A DNA stretch of 64,000 nucleotides from Agaribacterium haliotis (GTDB lineage: Bacteria > Pseudomonadota > Gammaproteobacteria > Pseudomonadales > Cellvibrionaceae). This document shows, piece after piece, positions 50,181-60,093 of the stretch (position 1 is the first letter of the stretch; every line of letters starts with the position of its first letter). Position numbers and translations under genes: made by a program. A model generated the notes under the pieces. It was not told where the DNA came from and did not search any database. It saw nothing but the letters and a program-made list of their open reading frames with translations. Location: contig NZ_NKQJ01000001.1 of assembly GCF_002312815.1 (NCBI RefSeq), forward strand, positions 1-64,000. The letters run 5' to 3'.

Positions 50181-51206
50181 TTATTGAATCCTATCGGCCA
50201 ACACGCCGACAGACAGCGCGTATTTAAACGAAGGGTTGTAGCGCATCAGCACACAAAAATTGTGGTACACAAGGTAGCCGTGACTGAGCTCAGGATTGCT
50301 AATCAATAACGCAGCCGGCATATCGACATTGGGCAAATGTGCGCCAGTCATACGCCTCAAGCCTTGCTTGTCCCACTGCTCTAACGTTCGCCAGGCAGCA
50401 AAATGCTTAGCGTAACGCTCACAACTTTTTGCCGGCGCAACCACATCTGCTTTTTCACTTTTAAATTGAGCTTGCTTAGCCGGTGGCACAATCACCTTTC
50501 TCGCCCAGGCCTGGCGCTCATTCCAACCGTAGCGACTTAAATAATTGGCAACCGAAGCGTAAAGGTCGAGGCCGTCGCGCCAAATATCTTTTTTGCCATC
50601 CCCATCAAAGTCAACGGCGTACTGCAAATACGTTGACGGCATAAACTGAGGCGTGCCCAGCGCGCCTGCCCATGAGCTGCGCAACTGTTCGTGTTCGCCA
50701 TAACCCTGATCGAGAATTTCCAGTGCTGCAAACACCTCTTTGCGAAAATACGCTGCGCGGCGCTTATCAAAGGCCAGGGTGCACAGCACATCAAACAAGC
50801 GGTGCTGTAATTTATAGCTGCCATAATTTGTTTCAACACCAATAATCGCAACAATAAAGCGCGCCGGCACGCCGTAGGCATCGGCCACTTTGGCGAGCGC
50901 TTCGGCGTGTTTTACAAGGTAGGCCTGCCCCATCGATACCCGCTGGGCACTGACACGCTTTTCAATATAGTCGTGATAGCTTTCAACAAATTCAGCCTGC
51001 TTTCGATCTGATTTCACCACGCGTTTTTTGTACTGCACGTCACTTAAAGCAAGATCAATGGTATTTTGGCTGATGCCCTTAGCCGAGGCTTCGGCCCTTA
51101 AGGCTACTAACCAGTCTTCAAATTCTTGATTGCCATCGGCCTGCAATCCGACGCTCGACAACAGCAGTACAAGCAGCATAACGGTGCGCTTCACAAACGA
51201 GTCCAT
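50181..51206 (-). CDS. MltB-family lytic murein transglycosylase
   Basis: About 341 residues. The signal peptide MDSFVKRTVMLLVLLLSS is cleaved near LQADG; no lipobox, so it is probably soluble in the periplasm. The SLT/MltB-type catalytic domain has the glutamate in FIVAIIGVETNYGSY near residue 126 and the AGALGTPQFMPSTYLQYAVD followed by FDGDGKKDIW. It cleaves peptidoglycan strands to 1,6-anhydro ends. The ATG at 51206 is chosen for the signal peptide; an upstream frame to 51263 adds 19 residues. Confidence 0.92.
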   Translation of the reverse strand: MDSFVKRTVMLLVLLLSSVGLQADGNQEFEDWLVALRAEASAKGISQNTIDLALSDVQYKKRVVKSDRKQAEFVESYHDYIEKRVSAQRVSMGQAYLVKHAEALAKVADAYGVPARFIVAIIGVETNYGSYKLQHRLFDVLCTLAFDKRRAAYFRKEVFAALEILDQGYGEHEQLRSSWAGALGTPQFMPSTYLQYAVDFDGDGKKDIWRDGLDLYASVANYLSRYGWNERQAWARKVIVPPAKQAQFKSEKADVVAPAKSCERYAKHFAAWRTLEQWDKQGLRRMTGAHLPNVDMPAALLISNPELSHGYLVYHNFCVLMRYNPSFKYALSVGVLADRIQ

Positions 51207-51387
51207 CTCTTTGGTTAATCCAGCGCTTATATTAGCTTTTGACGGGGGCTGCAGAAAGGCCAAATAATGCCATTCCTGGGTGAAACTGTTAAAATTCGCC
51301 GTTTTTCACAAAACTGCAAGGCGCGGCGCTGCGCCGCAGTGTTGCCCGTGAATCGGCCCACCAGCCATTTGTGTTTTAGGAAAGACT

Positions 51388-52491
51388 ATGAGCCACTCCT
51401 TAGGTGTATTAACAAGTAATAACGACCTCCCTGTTCGTACAAATAAAACTGTGCACAATGGCAAGGTGCGCTCAGTGTACTGGCTCAACCAGGCCGATAG
51501 CGCCCGCCTAATCAAAGAAAAAAACTACGATGTCGCCGCCGACGCCGAACTTGCTGTTATGGTCATCAGCGACAGAATCAGTGCTTTTGAGTGCCTTTGG
51601 CGCGGTGAAAACGGCCTCGACGGCATACCGGGTAAAGGTGCGGCACTGAATGCCATCAGTGCACACTGGTTCCAGTTATTTAAAGAAAAGGGCCTCGCTG
51701 ACAGCCATATTCTCGACGTGCCTCATCCGCTGGTGTGGATCGTACAAAAAGCCAAACCGGTGATGATCGAAGCCATCGCCCGCAACTACATCACCGGCTC
51801 GATGTGGCGCGCCTATAACAAAGGTGAACGCGAATTCTGCGGCGAGCGTTTAGCCGAAGGTTTAAACAAAGATCAAAAGTTGCCCGAATTACTGATTACG
51901 CCGTCAACCAAAGGCATTATTACTGGTGTGCCCGGCGTGCCCGAAGTCGACGATGTCAATATCAGCCGCAGCGATATTGAAAATAACTACGCCGCCTTTA
52001 ATTTTAATTCGGTTGAAGACATTCAGTGTTACGAGCAGCTCTTGCGCCAGGGTTTTACGGTGATCAGTGATGAGCTTGCCAAGCTCGATCAAATTTTCGT
52101 CGATACCAAATTTGAATTTGGTTATGTCAAAGATGCCAGCGGCCAACAAAAAATGATTTATATGGATGAGGTCGGCACCCCCGACTCGTCTCGCATCTGG
52201 GACGGCGAAGCGCTGAGGTCGGGCGTAGTGCTAGAAAAGTCCAAAGAAAAGTTTCGACAAATTTTGCTCGATCGCTTTGACGCCGACATCCTGACCAACA
52301 AGGACCGAATGGCAGAGCGCTACGCACTCGCCGAGAACAACGAGCTACCCGAAGCCGTGATGCTCGACATAAGTAAAACCTACACCGATATCGCTGAAAA
52401 AATCACCGGTCAAAAACTACTGCAATCTGCCGAACCCAAAGCCGAAATCATAGACATTCTCGACAGAGAGTACGGCATTATCGCCAAGTAG
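51388..52491 (+). CDS. purC: Phosphoribosylaminoimidazole-succinocarboxamide synthase, long form
   Basis: A 367-residue SAICAR synthetase, longer than the ~237-residue E. coli PurC and matching the long form seen in vibrios and relatives. Family motifs include [17 protein letters not shown] (the R-x-Y-x2-GS pattern), LLITPSTKG, and [13 protein letters not shown] with [14 protein letters not shown] near 260-275. It ligates aspartate to CAIR in purine synthesis using ATP. The gene stands alone; a short tandem repeat array lies after it. Confidence 0.95.
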   Translation: MSHSLGVLTSNNDLPVRTNKTVHNGKVRSVYWLNQADSARLIKEKNYDVAADAELAVMVISDRISAFECLWRGENGLDGIPGKGAALNAISAHWFQLFKEKGLADSHILDVPHPLVWIVQKAKPVMIEAIARNYITGSMWRAYNKGEREFCGERLAEGLNKDQKLPELLITPSTKGIITGVPGVPEVDDVNISRSDIENNYAAFNFNSVEDIQCYEQLLRQGFTVISDELAKLDQIFVDTKFEFGYVKDASGQQKMIYMDEVGTPDSSRIWDGEALRSGVVLEKSKEKFRQILLDRFDADILTNKDRMAERYALAENNELPEAVMLDISKTYTDIAEKITGQKLLQSAEPKAEIIDILDREYGIIAK

Positions 52492-52532
52492 CCGTGCAAG
52501 AAGCTGCGTGTAAGAAACTGTGTGCAAATAAC

Positions 52533-52588
52533 TTGGTACATGTCGCGTTGTACATGTCGCATTGTACATGCCGCTTTGTACCAGCAAC
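52533..52588. repeat. Tandem 14-bp repeat array
   Basis: About four degenerate units of TTGTACATGTCGCN at 52533-52547, 52548-52561, 52562-52575 and 52576-52588. The last unit diverges after TTGTAC. The flanks also contain loosely repeated AA-rich words. No function is apparent. Confidence 0.75.
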
Positions 52589-52702
52589 TAGGTAAGCTGA
52601 TTTTAAGTGCTCACAAAAAATGCGCGCAGCGAATAACTAGCAACAAAAACCGGCAGCAAAAACTGGCAATAAGTAAACCCCCCAAAACAATAAGTGCCGC
52701 AG

Positions 52703-53275
52703 CTAAACTAAGGCTGCGGCTGCTGTGCGCGGTTGTTCACTCGAGTTATCCAACACATACGGTACATTGTTGTCGTCGACACCATCGAGCGCACTAAACA
52801 GCGAGGCCTCACCCTCGCCCATGCCAAATTTCGGAACCTGGCCAACAAACAACAAGCTGGTATTCACACCGCCACACAACAGCGCAAGATAACGCTCAAA
52901 CGCAGTGTAGCGAGTGTACATATGTACGGTTTGCCGACCTGTCTGCGCATTAATATAAATACGATCAGGCAATTTATCGTTTAGCCCTTTTAAAAATAGG
53001 ATTTTTCCAACTTCGCTGCGCTTTTCTATATCCAAGTGTTTGCCAAGCTCGACGCAACTTAGCATCTTGGTATTTTCTGTGACGTTTAGGCGCTGAACTA
53101 AAGTATTTTTTTTAGCAGGAACACGAGCCGCGTTTGCCGCCGTATCAGCGTGCAGCAATGGAATGTGCCAACAAACAATGCTTGCAAGCAAGTTTTTCCC
53201 ACATTCAGTGGCCCACTCTTTGTTTTGATCAACAGAAAAGGCATTAAAGACTAAGCGCGCTTGTTGCACGGCCAT
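52703..53275 (-). CDS. Hypothetical protein, unrecognised
   Basis: A 190-residue protein with no family I recognise. It has no signal peptide, one short hydrophobic stretch (RYLALLCGGVNTSLLFVGQV) too short to be certain of membrane insertion, and a low-complexity C-terminus. A GACCTGTCATG start context is weak. Codon use and length make it plausible but not certain. It lies between purC and yigZ on the opposite strand from purC. Confidence 0.5.
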   Translation of the reverse strand: MAVQQARLVFNAFSVDQNKEWATECGKNLLASIVCWHIPLLHADTAANAARVPAKKNTLVQRLNVTENTKMLSCVELGKHLDIEKRSEVGKILFLKGLNDKLPDRIYINAQTGRQTVHMYTRYTAFERYLALLCGGVNTSLLFVGQVPKFGMGEGEASLFSALDGVDDNNVPYVLDNSSEQPRTAAAALV

Positions 53276-53378
53276 GACAGGTCCTTATCTTGGCAAAAGA
53301 AGAAACACCCCAATAAAGGGCAAAGGCATACTCAGCTAAATTATCTGAGAATATACATAAGCGCCAGGCTTAAATACA

Positions 53379-53981
53379 TTAAATACGCTTTAAGTGTGCC
53401 GCTCGCCCACCCAGCCAAGCCTCTAAGGCATCATTTGGGCCTTCGTTTAATTCGATATGATAGGCAACCCGCGCGGCATAACTGACATCAAGCATTTGCC
53501 CTTCGTTTAACGACAACCAGTGTCTTAAGGGCTGCTCGAGGGCATAATCGCCGCAGACAACAACGCGTTGACGCGGTTTTATCTCAATAAACTCTGCACG
53601 GTCCATCGCCTGACTCACCGCCCCGGAATACGCGCGAATCAAACCGCCGGCGCCAAGCTTGGTGCCGCCAAAATAACGAATCACAACCACGGCAATATTG
53701 CCAACCCCTTTATTGACAAGCGCCGACAACATCGGCCGCCCGGCCGTACCCGAAGGCTCACTATCGTCACCACAAGACTGAGTCAGCGAATTTTGCGGGT
53801 GGCCAATGCAATACGCCCAGCAGTGGTGGCGTGCATCCGGGTAACGCTGGCGCCAGTGCTGTAAAAACGGAGCAAATTCACCTTTTTCACAAATCGCCTG
53901 CCAGCGCACCAAAAAACGGCTTTTTTTTACTTCCAATTCAAACTCGCCGGCATTTGCCGGTTGCTTAAACAACTTACTCAC
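53379..53981 (-). CDS. yigZ: YigZ/IMPACT-family protein
   Basis: A 200-residue protein. The N-terminal UPF0029 domain contains EVKKSRFLVRWQAICEKGEF, HHCWAYCIG, CGDDSEPSGTAGRPML and RYFGGTKLGAGGLIRAYSGA, and a C-terminal DUF1949 domain follows. These are hallmarks of YigZ, a homologue of the eukaryotic translation regulator IMPACT; its bacterial role is not settled. It stands alone. Confidence 0.92.
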   Translation of the reverse strand: MSKLFKQPANAGEFELEVKKSRFLVRWQAICEKGEFAPFLQHWRQRYPDARHHCWAYCIGHPQNSLTQSCGDDSEPSGTAGRPMLSALVNKGVGNIAVVVIRYFGGTKLGAGGLIRAYSGAVSQAMDRAEFIEIKPRQRVVVCGDYALEQPLRHWLSLNEGQMLDVSYAARVAYHIELNEGPNDALEAWLGGRAAHLKRI

Positions 53982-54218
53982 ACCGGGCCACTCCTACTCC
54001 TGCTCAAACTTGCCAAGAAGCGCAACTGACATGCATCAACGCCACTTGGCATCAATGTGGAACAATACGCTGCAACCGGTTAAAAAGCGCAAGTGTAACA
54101 TCGACAAGACCGAGGCCAGCGCCTAGTATTCTGGTTTTGAAAAACTCGCCGAGCTCGCGGCCAACTCTGGCACACCTAGCCGGCAGCCCCTAAAACAAGC
54201 AACCGCGTAGGAGCCACG

Positions 54219-55589
54219 ATGCGCCTTAACACAAATCAAAAGATAATGGCCGCAGCATTTGTTGCGCTGGTCATTATGCTGGTTGAGCTGATCGGCATCC
54301 CCGGCTTTGAGCTGACGCGAGCCCAGGAAATTACCGCCGCAATTTTGATTATTGCCGCCGTATTGTGGATCAGCGAATGGGTGCCGCTGTTTGTTGTCAG
54401 TTTCCTGATTCTCGCGCTCGAGATTGTCTGGTTGCTACCGAGTTTAAAAAGCCTGGAATTAGCCACCAGCAATACTATTTTCTACAGCGCGTTTTTCTCC
54501 GACATTATTCTGCTTTTTCTCGGCGGTTTTGTATTGAGTTCGCTGATGCAGAAATACGGGCTCGATTTAAAATTTGCCCAAGCCATACTCAAACGCACCG
54601 GCGGCCACGCCAACCTGACCCTGCTCGGCATTATTCTCGCGTGCGCTTTTTTGTCGATGTGGATTAGTAATACGGCCACAACAGCCATGATGCTAACCAT
54701 CGTTTTCCCACTGATCAAACGCATTCCCAGTGAACACCCTTTTCGTATCGCCCTGGTACTTAGCATTCCGTTTGCATGCAATATCGGCGGCATCGGCACG
54801 CCGATCGGCACCCCGCCAAATGCCATTGCCTTAAGTTATCTCGCGCAACTCGATATCAGCTTAAGTTTTGCCCAGTGGATGATGTTAACGATGCCGTTTC
54901 TGGTGTTTTTCCTGGTGTTTTTGTGGCAGCTATTGGCCAGGCTCTACCCGGCAAAAGGCCTTGTATTAAGTATTGAAAGTCGCCACGAGGACGAATTTAG
55001 CGTGAAGCACGGCGCAGCACTGGCCGTCTTTGTTGTGACCGCGCTGGGCTGGTTTTTTGGCAAACAGCTTGGTTTAAGCACCGGCACCGTTGCCCTGTTT
55101 CCAGTTGTTGTCTGTTTTTGGTTTGGCCTGCTCGACACCGCGGACTTTCGCAAACTGCCGTGGGACATTCTTTATATCATCAGTGGCGGCCTGGCGCTGG
55201 GCATTGCGCTCAAATCAAGCGGGCTCGACAGTGTGATTGTCAGCAGCCTGCCCTCCGAGCCGGTTACGATTATGCTTGTCGGTGTTTTGCTCGCAGCCGT
55301 TATGTCGACGGTGATGAGCAATACCGCAACCGCAGGCCTGGTCATCCCGCTGGTGATGTCGCTGGATATTAGCACCGGCCTGATCGTTGCTCTGGTCGTG
55401 TCCCTGGCTATGACCTGCTCAATGGCTATGGCACTGCCGGTCACTACCCCACCAAACGCGATCGCTTTTAGTTCACAAGCGGTGCGCGGCAAGGATATGA
55501 TGCTCGCTGGCGGAATTATGACCGTCGTTGGGGTAGCCGCCGTCATTTTATTTGGCCGCCCCTATTGGGTTGCGTTAATAGGAGCGTAA
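54219..55589 (+). CDS. SLC13/DASS-family sodium:anion symporter
   Basis: A 456-residue inner-membrane protein with about 11 membrane segments. Both DASS signature loops are present: SNTATTAMM near residue 150 and SNTATAGLVIPL near 367. They are followed by NIGGIGTPIGTPPNAIALS and ALPVTTPPNAIAFSS, the clamp-loop and helix-dipole motifs that bind sodium and dicarboxylate. Substrate is probably succinate, malate or another C4-dicarboxylate, though sulfate cannot be excluded. The next gene starts three bases after its stop. Confidence 0.9.
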   Translation: MRLNTNQKIMAAAFVALVIMLVELIGIPGFELTRAQEITAAILIIAAVLWISEWVPLFVVSFLILALEIVWLLPSLKSLELATSNTIFYSAFFSDIILLFLGGFVLSSLMQKYGLDLKFAQAILKRTGGHANLTLLGIILACAFLSMWISNTATTAMMLTIVFPLIKRIPSEHPFRIALVLSIPFACNIGGIGTPIGTPPNAIALSYLAQLDISLSFAQWMMLTMPFLVFFLVFLWQLLARLYPAKGLVLSIESRHEDEFSVKHGAALAVFVVTALGWFFGKQLGLSTGTVALFPVVVCFWFGLLDTADFRKLPWDILYIISGGLALGIALKSSGLDSVIVSSLPSEPVTIMLVGVLLAAVMSTVMSNTATAGLVIPLVMSLDISTGLIVALVVSLAMTCSMAMALPVTTPPNAIAFSSQAVRGKDMMLAGGIMTVVGVAAVILFGRPYWVALIGA

Positions 55590-55592
55590 ATT

Positions 55593-55913
55593 ATGGAAAT
55601 CCACATTCAAAAATGCCAACAGTGCAAAAGCCGCAACCTGCGCAATATTCTTGTTCGCGATGAAAAACAAAAGGTTTTTGTTCAGTGCCGCGACTGCGAT
55701 GCGCTGGTCGCCCGCTACATACTAACACCGGGCGGTTACTTTCACGCAGGCAAAGGTTTTGAAAGCTTTTTGCGCTCGATAGAGCGCGACGGCGGTCTAA
55801 CCAGCGCGCGCAATGTCGACGAGCAATTCCACCAGGCCGAAGACGGCACCGTCGAAGAATTTGCCGAGCTGCAGCAACCGCTTAAGGAAAAATACCAAGG
55901 CGGCTTACCCTAA
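55593..55913 (+). CDS. Small zinc-ribbon protein coupled to the SLC13 transporter
   Basis: A 106-residue soluble protein. C8-x2-C11 and C32-x2-C35 form a likely zinc ribbon, followed by a glycine/aromatic segment (YILTPGGYFHAGKGFESFLR) and an acidic tail. No specific family is recognised. It starts three bases after the transporter stop, so the two are almost surely co-translated, which suggests a regulatory or assembly role. That role is inference. Confidence 0.7.
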   Translation: MEIHIQKCQQCKSRNLRNILVRDEKQKVFVQCRDCDALVARYILTPGGYFHAGKGFESFLRSIERDGGLTSARNVDEQFHQAEDGTVEEFAELQQPLKEKYQGGLP

Positions 55914-55944
55914 ACAAGCACATGCCAGGTATTTTATTGTTGCG

Positions 55945-57102
55945 CTAACGCCTTGCAACAAAGTGAGCCAGCAACTCAACGTGGGGCGTTTGCGGGAATT
56001 GATCGACAGGCTGCAGCTCCTGCAGCTGGTAGCCGGCCGCGACAAAAGCTCGCGCGTCGCGACAGAACGTCGCCAGGTCACAACTGATATAAAAAACGGC
56101 TTTAAAGCGCGCCCGCTTATCAAATAGGCCCTGTTTTTGTTTCAAACCATCGCGCGGTGGGTCGAGCACAAGCATGTCGGTTTGTTTGTGCTTTTTCATC
56201 AATGACTCAAAGCTCTGCTCGCTGAACAAATCCGCCACCTCAGCTTGCACGCCGGGAATATTTTTCTGGCTGAGTTCGGCCACCGCCTGCTCTGAAGCTT
56301 CAAGCGCGTGAATATTGGCCACGCCCGCCGCCGCAATTGCCTCGGTAAAGTTGCCGCTGCCACAAAACAATTCCAGCGCACTGTCGGCCTGCCCCCGCTC
56401 ACGCATCGCTGCAATTTTATTGTGCAACCACGCTCGCATCGCCGTATTTTGTTGACTATTGGCCTGCTGAAACGGCAGGCGCTGATTCAGCGAGGCGCCG
56501 TCTAGCCCCCCGCGCTGCTCGACATCGATGGTGCTCCACGGCTGTTTTCTGGACGGCGCTTTCCAGTTCGAATTTGGCAACATTGCGCGCAGCTTCAACA
56601 GCGTTTGCTGGTTGGCTTCGGTGAGCACCGGGCAGCGATCAACATCCACCAGGGTTTGACTGCTGGCACTGACAAAACCAAGCTTTTTGCCATCCGTTTT
56701 GAACTGCACCCGGTTGCGCCAACCAAATTCATCCGCCGATGGCCAAATCGTCGAAACCGTTAGTTCCGGAGCAATGCGCTGTATATTGTTTTCTACACGG
56801 CGCTGCTTGGCCAGCAATTGAGCGTCGTAATCGACAAACATCCAGGGGCAAGCACCACAGGCACCGCGCTGGTGGCCGTGGTACGAACACGGGGCCTGAC
56901 GGCGGCTCTCGCACGCGCGCTTAAGCTCAACCAGCTCGGCGAAACCGACGCGACCTTTAATGCGGGTAATACGGAAAACAGCCTGTTCGCTCAGCCAAAC
57001 ACCGGCTGCAAACACCGTTGCCCCACTTGGGTGGGCCACAACCCCCTGACCGGCAGAAGTCATATCTCTAACTTGTGCCTCAAATAACTCACCGACTTTC
57101 AA
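55945..57102 (-). CDS. RlmC/RlmD/TrmA-family RNA m5U methyltransferase
   Basis: A 385-residue protein. The N-terminal TRAM domain covers about 1-60. A [4Fe-4S] cluster site is likely at C64, C72, C82 and C85. The Rossmann domain has the SAM site ALELFCGSGNFTEAIA, and LVLDPPRDGLK follows. The catalytic cysteine is in YISCDLATFCRD, with the base glutamate in PHVELLAHF. It methylates a uridine C5 in rRNA or tRNA. The cluster suggests an RlmC/RlmD-type 23S rRNA target, but which one cannot be settled here. Confidence 0.88.
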   Translation of the reverse strand: MKVGELFEAQVRDMTSAGQGVVAHPSGATVFAAGVWLSEQAVFRITRIKGRVGFAELVELKRACESRRQAPCSYHGHQRGACGACPWMFVDYDAQLLAKQRRVENNIQRIAPELTVSTIWPSADEFGWRNRVQFKTDGKKLGFVSASSQTLVDVDRCPVLTEANQQTLLKLRAMLPNSNWKAPSRKQPWSTIDVEQRGGLDGASLNQRLPFQQANSQQNTAMRAWLHNKIAAMRERGQADSALELFCGSGNFTEAIAAAGVANIHALEASEQAVAELSQKNIPGVQAEVADLFSEQSFESLMKKHKQTDMLVLDPPRDGLKQKQGLFDKRARFKAVFYISCDLATFCRDARAFVAAGYQLQELQPVDQFPQTPHVELLAHFVARR

Positions 57103-57185
57103 GCTTCAGCTCCGCAGGAAAAAGCGGCCATAATAGCGACTTGAGCTCAGAATTTCAGACTTTTAATGGGGCAGAGTTTCGATAA

Positions 57186-57223
57186 CAAGCACAGCCGCGA
57201 GCGAGGCCACGCCGCTGTGCTTG
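57186..57223. terminator. Perfect 10-bp hairpin downstream of pckA
   Basis: CAAGCACAGC at 57186-57195 pairs with GCTGTGCTTG at 57214-57223. It lies 20 bases past the pckA stop on the minus strand. The following T-run is weak (TTATC), so it may terminate poorly or stabilise the 3' end. Confidence 0.5.
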
Positions 57224-57242
57224 CCGATCTAAACAAAAAAAC

Positions 57243-58859
57243 TTAGCGCTGCAACTTAGGCCCCGCCTCGCGCAGCGCGCGACCTTCGTCGTTATCGCAA
57301 AACTTTTCAAAGTTCTCAATAAAACGCGCAGCTAAGTCTTCGGCCTTTTCCTGCCACTTAGCATCGCTGCTGTACGTGGCGCGCGGATCGAGCAACTCGG
57401 AATCACAGCCTGGTAAACTGCGCGGGAATTCAAGCCCAAACACCGGCAGGCGCTCACAGTCGGCGCGCTCAATATCGCCGTTTAAGATTGCATCGATAAT
57501 TGCCCGTGTCTGTTTGATTGAAATGCGCTTACCCGTGCCGTTCCAGCCGGTGTTGACCAAATACGCCTGGGCGCCGACAGCATCCATACGCGCAACCAGC
57601 TCGTCGCCATATTTCACCGGGTGTAAGGTCAAAAACGCTTTGCCAAAACACGCAGAAAAAGTCGGTACGGGCTCGGTGATACCGCGCTCGGTCCCGGCGA
57701 GTTTGGCGGTAAAGCCACTTAGGAAGTGATATTTTGTTTGCTCGTGATCAAGCTTGCTCACCGGGGGTAAAACCCCAAAGGCATCGGCCGTTAAAAAAAT
57801 CACTTTGTTGGCGTGGCCACCGCAACTAACCGGTTTAACAATATTCTCGATATGGTAAATGGGGTAGCTAACGCGCGTGTTTTCAGTAATGCTGCCATCG
57901 TCGTAGTCGATGTTGCCGTGCTCGTCGACAACCACGTTCTCTAGCAGTGCATCACGCTTAATTGCATGAAAAATATCCGGCTCGCTTTCTTTATCGAGCT
58001 TGATGGTTTTTGCATAACAACCACCTTCAAAATTAAAGATGCCGTCGTCGTCCCAGCCGTGTTCGTCGTCGCCGATCAACCTGCGCTTGGGGTCCGTACT
58101 TAAGGTTGTTTTACCGGTGCCACTTAAACCAAAAAATATCGCAACATCACCTTGTTCACCCATATTCGCAGCGCAGTGCATCGACGCCATATGATGCAAA
58201 GGTAAATAGTAGTTCATCATGCTGAACATGCCTTTTTTCATCTCGCCGCCATACCAGGTGCCGCCGATAATCTGCATTTTTTCACTCATATTAAATGCAA
58301 CAAACACATCGGAATTTAAACCCTGGCGCTGCCAATTGGCATTGCTGGCTTTAGAGCCATTCATCACAACAAAATCCGGCTCACCAAATTCTGCAAGCTC
58401 TTTTTCTGTCGGCCGAATAAACATATTTTTCACAAAGTGGGCCTGCCACGCGACCTCGACAATAAAGCGCACTTTTAGCCGAGTACTGGCGTGTGTTCCG
58501 CAAAATGCATCGACAATAAACAGGCGCTTCTCACTTAACTCGTCGGTCACCAGCTGTTTTAACTCGGCCCAGGTCTCGGGGCTAATGGGGTGGTTGTCGT
58601 TGTGCGCTTTGTCCGTATCCCACCACAGATGTTCACGACTGACATCATCTAATACGATGTATTTATCTTTGGGCGATCGGCCAGTGAACTCACCGGTGCG
58701 AACAGCAACGGCGCCGCTTTCTGTAACAACACCACGCTCATAACCTTCAAGCTCGGCTTTTGTTTCTTCTTCAAACAGTTTTTCATAACTCGGGTTATAG
58801 ACAATATCTGTCACACCACGAATGCCGTACCGACTCAGATCTAATGCCGCTCTATTCAT
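57243..58859 (-). CDS. pckA: Phosphoenolpyruvate carboxykinase (ATP)
   Basis: A 538-residue ATP-dependent PEPCK (E. coli 540). Key regions are [16 protein letters not shown] near residue 55, the kinase P-loop [13 protein letters not shown] near 245, and [20 protein letters not shown] with the metal-binding aspartate. It makes PEP from oxaloacetate for gluconeogenesis. The ATG at 58859 has AAGGAG six bases upstream; the frame extends to 58964 but that part looks non-coding. An FNR-type box lies about 150 bases upstream. Confidence 0.97.
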   Translation of the reverse strand: MNRAALDLSRYGIRGVTDIVYNPSYEKLFEEETKAELEGYERGVVTESGAVAVRTGEFTGRSPKDKYIVLDDVSREHLWWDTDKAHNDNHPISPETWAELKQLVTDELSEKRLFIVDAFCGTHASTRLKVRFIVEVAWQAHFVKNMFIRPTEKELAEFGEPDFVVMNGSKASNANWQRQGLNSDVFVAFNMSEKMQIIGGTWYGGEMKKGMFSMMNYYLPLHHMASMHCAANMGEQGDVAIFFGLSGTGKTTLSTDPKRRLIGDDEHGWDDDGIFNFEGGCYAKTIKLDKESEPDIFHAIKRDALLENVVVDEHGNIDYDDGSITENTRVSYPIYHIENIVKPVSCGGHANKVIFLTADAFGVLPPVSKLDHEQTKYHFLSGFTAKLAGTERGITEPVPTFSACFGKAFLTLHPVKYGDELVARMDAVGAQAYLVNTGWNGTGKRISIKQTRAIIDAILNGDIERADCERLPVFGLEFPRSLPGCDSELLDPRATYSSDAKWQEKAEDLAARFIENFEKFCDNDEGRALREAGPKLQR

Positions 58860-58983
58860 ATTGCGCTCCTTTTTTGAGCTAAACAGCTTTGACGCAAAGC
58901 TGGAATTAAAAAACAGAAACACGCCGCCTAAACCGCCTACAAAAACCTCACAAAGCGCCAACAAAACACCTTCGTTTAGTTAA

Positions 58984-59025
58984 ATACTAGCGCCAGATTT
59001 TTATACAAGCATTGACTAACATCAA
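58984..59025 (-). promoter_or_regulatory. FNR-type class II promoter upstream of pckA
   Basis: TTGAC-TAAC-ATCAA at 59012-59025 is a strong FNR/ANR-type box (centre 59018.5). On the minus strand TAGTAT at 58984-58989 is a -10-like hexamer, 32 bases from the box centre, as in class II FNR promoters. The predicted start near 58977 would give pckA a leader of about 118 bases. The spacing does not fit the plus-strand gene at 59260. Confidence 0.6.
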
Positions 59026-59259
59026 AGCACCATCGCGCCTTTTTGTGCTTAGCAACCAGGCCATCTAAGTAACTGCACTCATATCGTAATGCGATATATA
59101 AGGCTCTATATTTACGACTTTAAGCGCCAATAGAAGTTTCGAAAACGCGCCGAAAATCGGACAAAAACAAACGGCGGGCCCGCTGCACCCTATCAACAAA
59201 AACAAATGGCGCTATACTGCCCCGAATTAAAAAGCCCACTGCGGATGCACCGCTCATTT

Positions 59260-60024
59260 ATGTTCAGAAAGGTTTTTATTGCTATTGTTGTTGCCGCTGC
59301 GAGCAGCCTTGCCAGTGCGAGCGAACGCACCGGCAAAACGGATCACAACTGGCAACTGATTGATCAACAGCGCTCCGATCAACATTGCTTTACCCAGGGT
59401 TTTACCCTGATTGATGGTATTTTTTTTTCAAGTTGCGGCGGCTATGGTCAATCCTATCTGAGCGCAAGCCCGCTACAGGGCAACAGACAAAAGCAGGTTC
59501 AACTACCGCGCTCAATATTTGCCGAAGGCCTGACTGAACACCGGGGCCAGCTCTACCTGCTCAGCTGGAAACAACGGCAAGCATTTAAGTTCAGCAAAGA
59601 ACTTAAATTGCTCGAACGCTATCACTACAACCGCGAAGGCTGGGGTTTAAGTAGCAACGGCGAGCACCTTATCGCCAGCGACGGCAGTCACCACCTATAT
59701 TTTCTCGACCCGGCGAGCTTCGCTACCGTAAAAAAAATCGCCGTGCAGTATCGAGGCAAAGCCCTGCCAAACATCAATGAGCTCGAGTGGGTTAACGGCT
59801 ACTTGTGGGCCAATGTCTGGCACGATCCGCACATTTATCAAATCGATGTCGAGCGCGCAGAAGCGATTGAGCGCTGGGATATGTCGGCACTGACACCGGC
59901 GCAGCAATCGCACAATAGAGAAGCCGTATTAAATGGCATCGCCTGGGACAAACAGCGCCGGGCATTTTGGCTAACGGGCAAACTCTGGCCCAAGCGCTAT
60001 CTTGTTCAGTTGCTCAGCAACTAG
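59260..60024 (+). CDS. Glutaminyl-peptide cyclotransferase (bacterial beta-propeller type)
   Basis: About 254 residues. A signal peptide (MFRKVFIAIVVAAASSLASA) is followed by a five-bladed beta-propeller of the plant/bacterial glutamine cyclotransferase family. HCFTQGFTLIDGIFFSSCGG, GWGLSSNGEHLIASDGSHHL and ELEWVNGYLWANVWHDPHI match its core. It converts N-terminal glutamine to pyroglutamate, likely in the periplasm. The start is uncertain: ATG at 59206, 59245 or 59260; the last gives the cleanest signal peptide. Confidence 0.88.
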   Translation: MFRKVFIAIVVAAASSLASASERTGKTDHNWQLIDQQRSDQHCFTQGFTLIDGIFFSSCGGYGQSYLSASPLQGNRQKQVQLPRSIFAEGLTEHRGQLYLLSWKQRQAFKFSKELKLLERYHYNREGWGLSSNGEHLIASDGSHHLYFLDPASFATVKKIAVQYRGKALPNINELEWVNGYLWANVWHDPHIYQIDVERAEAIERWDMSALTPAQQSHNREAVLNGIAWDKQRRAFWLTGKLWPKRYLVQLLSN

Positions 60025-60093
60025 GCGGGTCTCGGCAAACGCTTAAAAAAGCCCTAAAATAGCCGCCTTTTCACCAGCAGCAGTAACGCCCCT

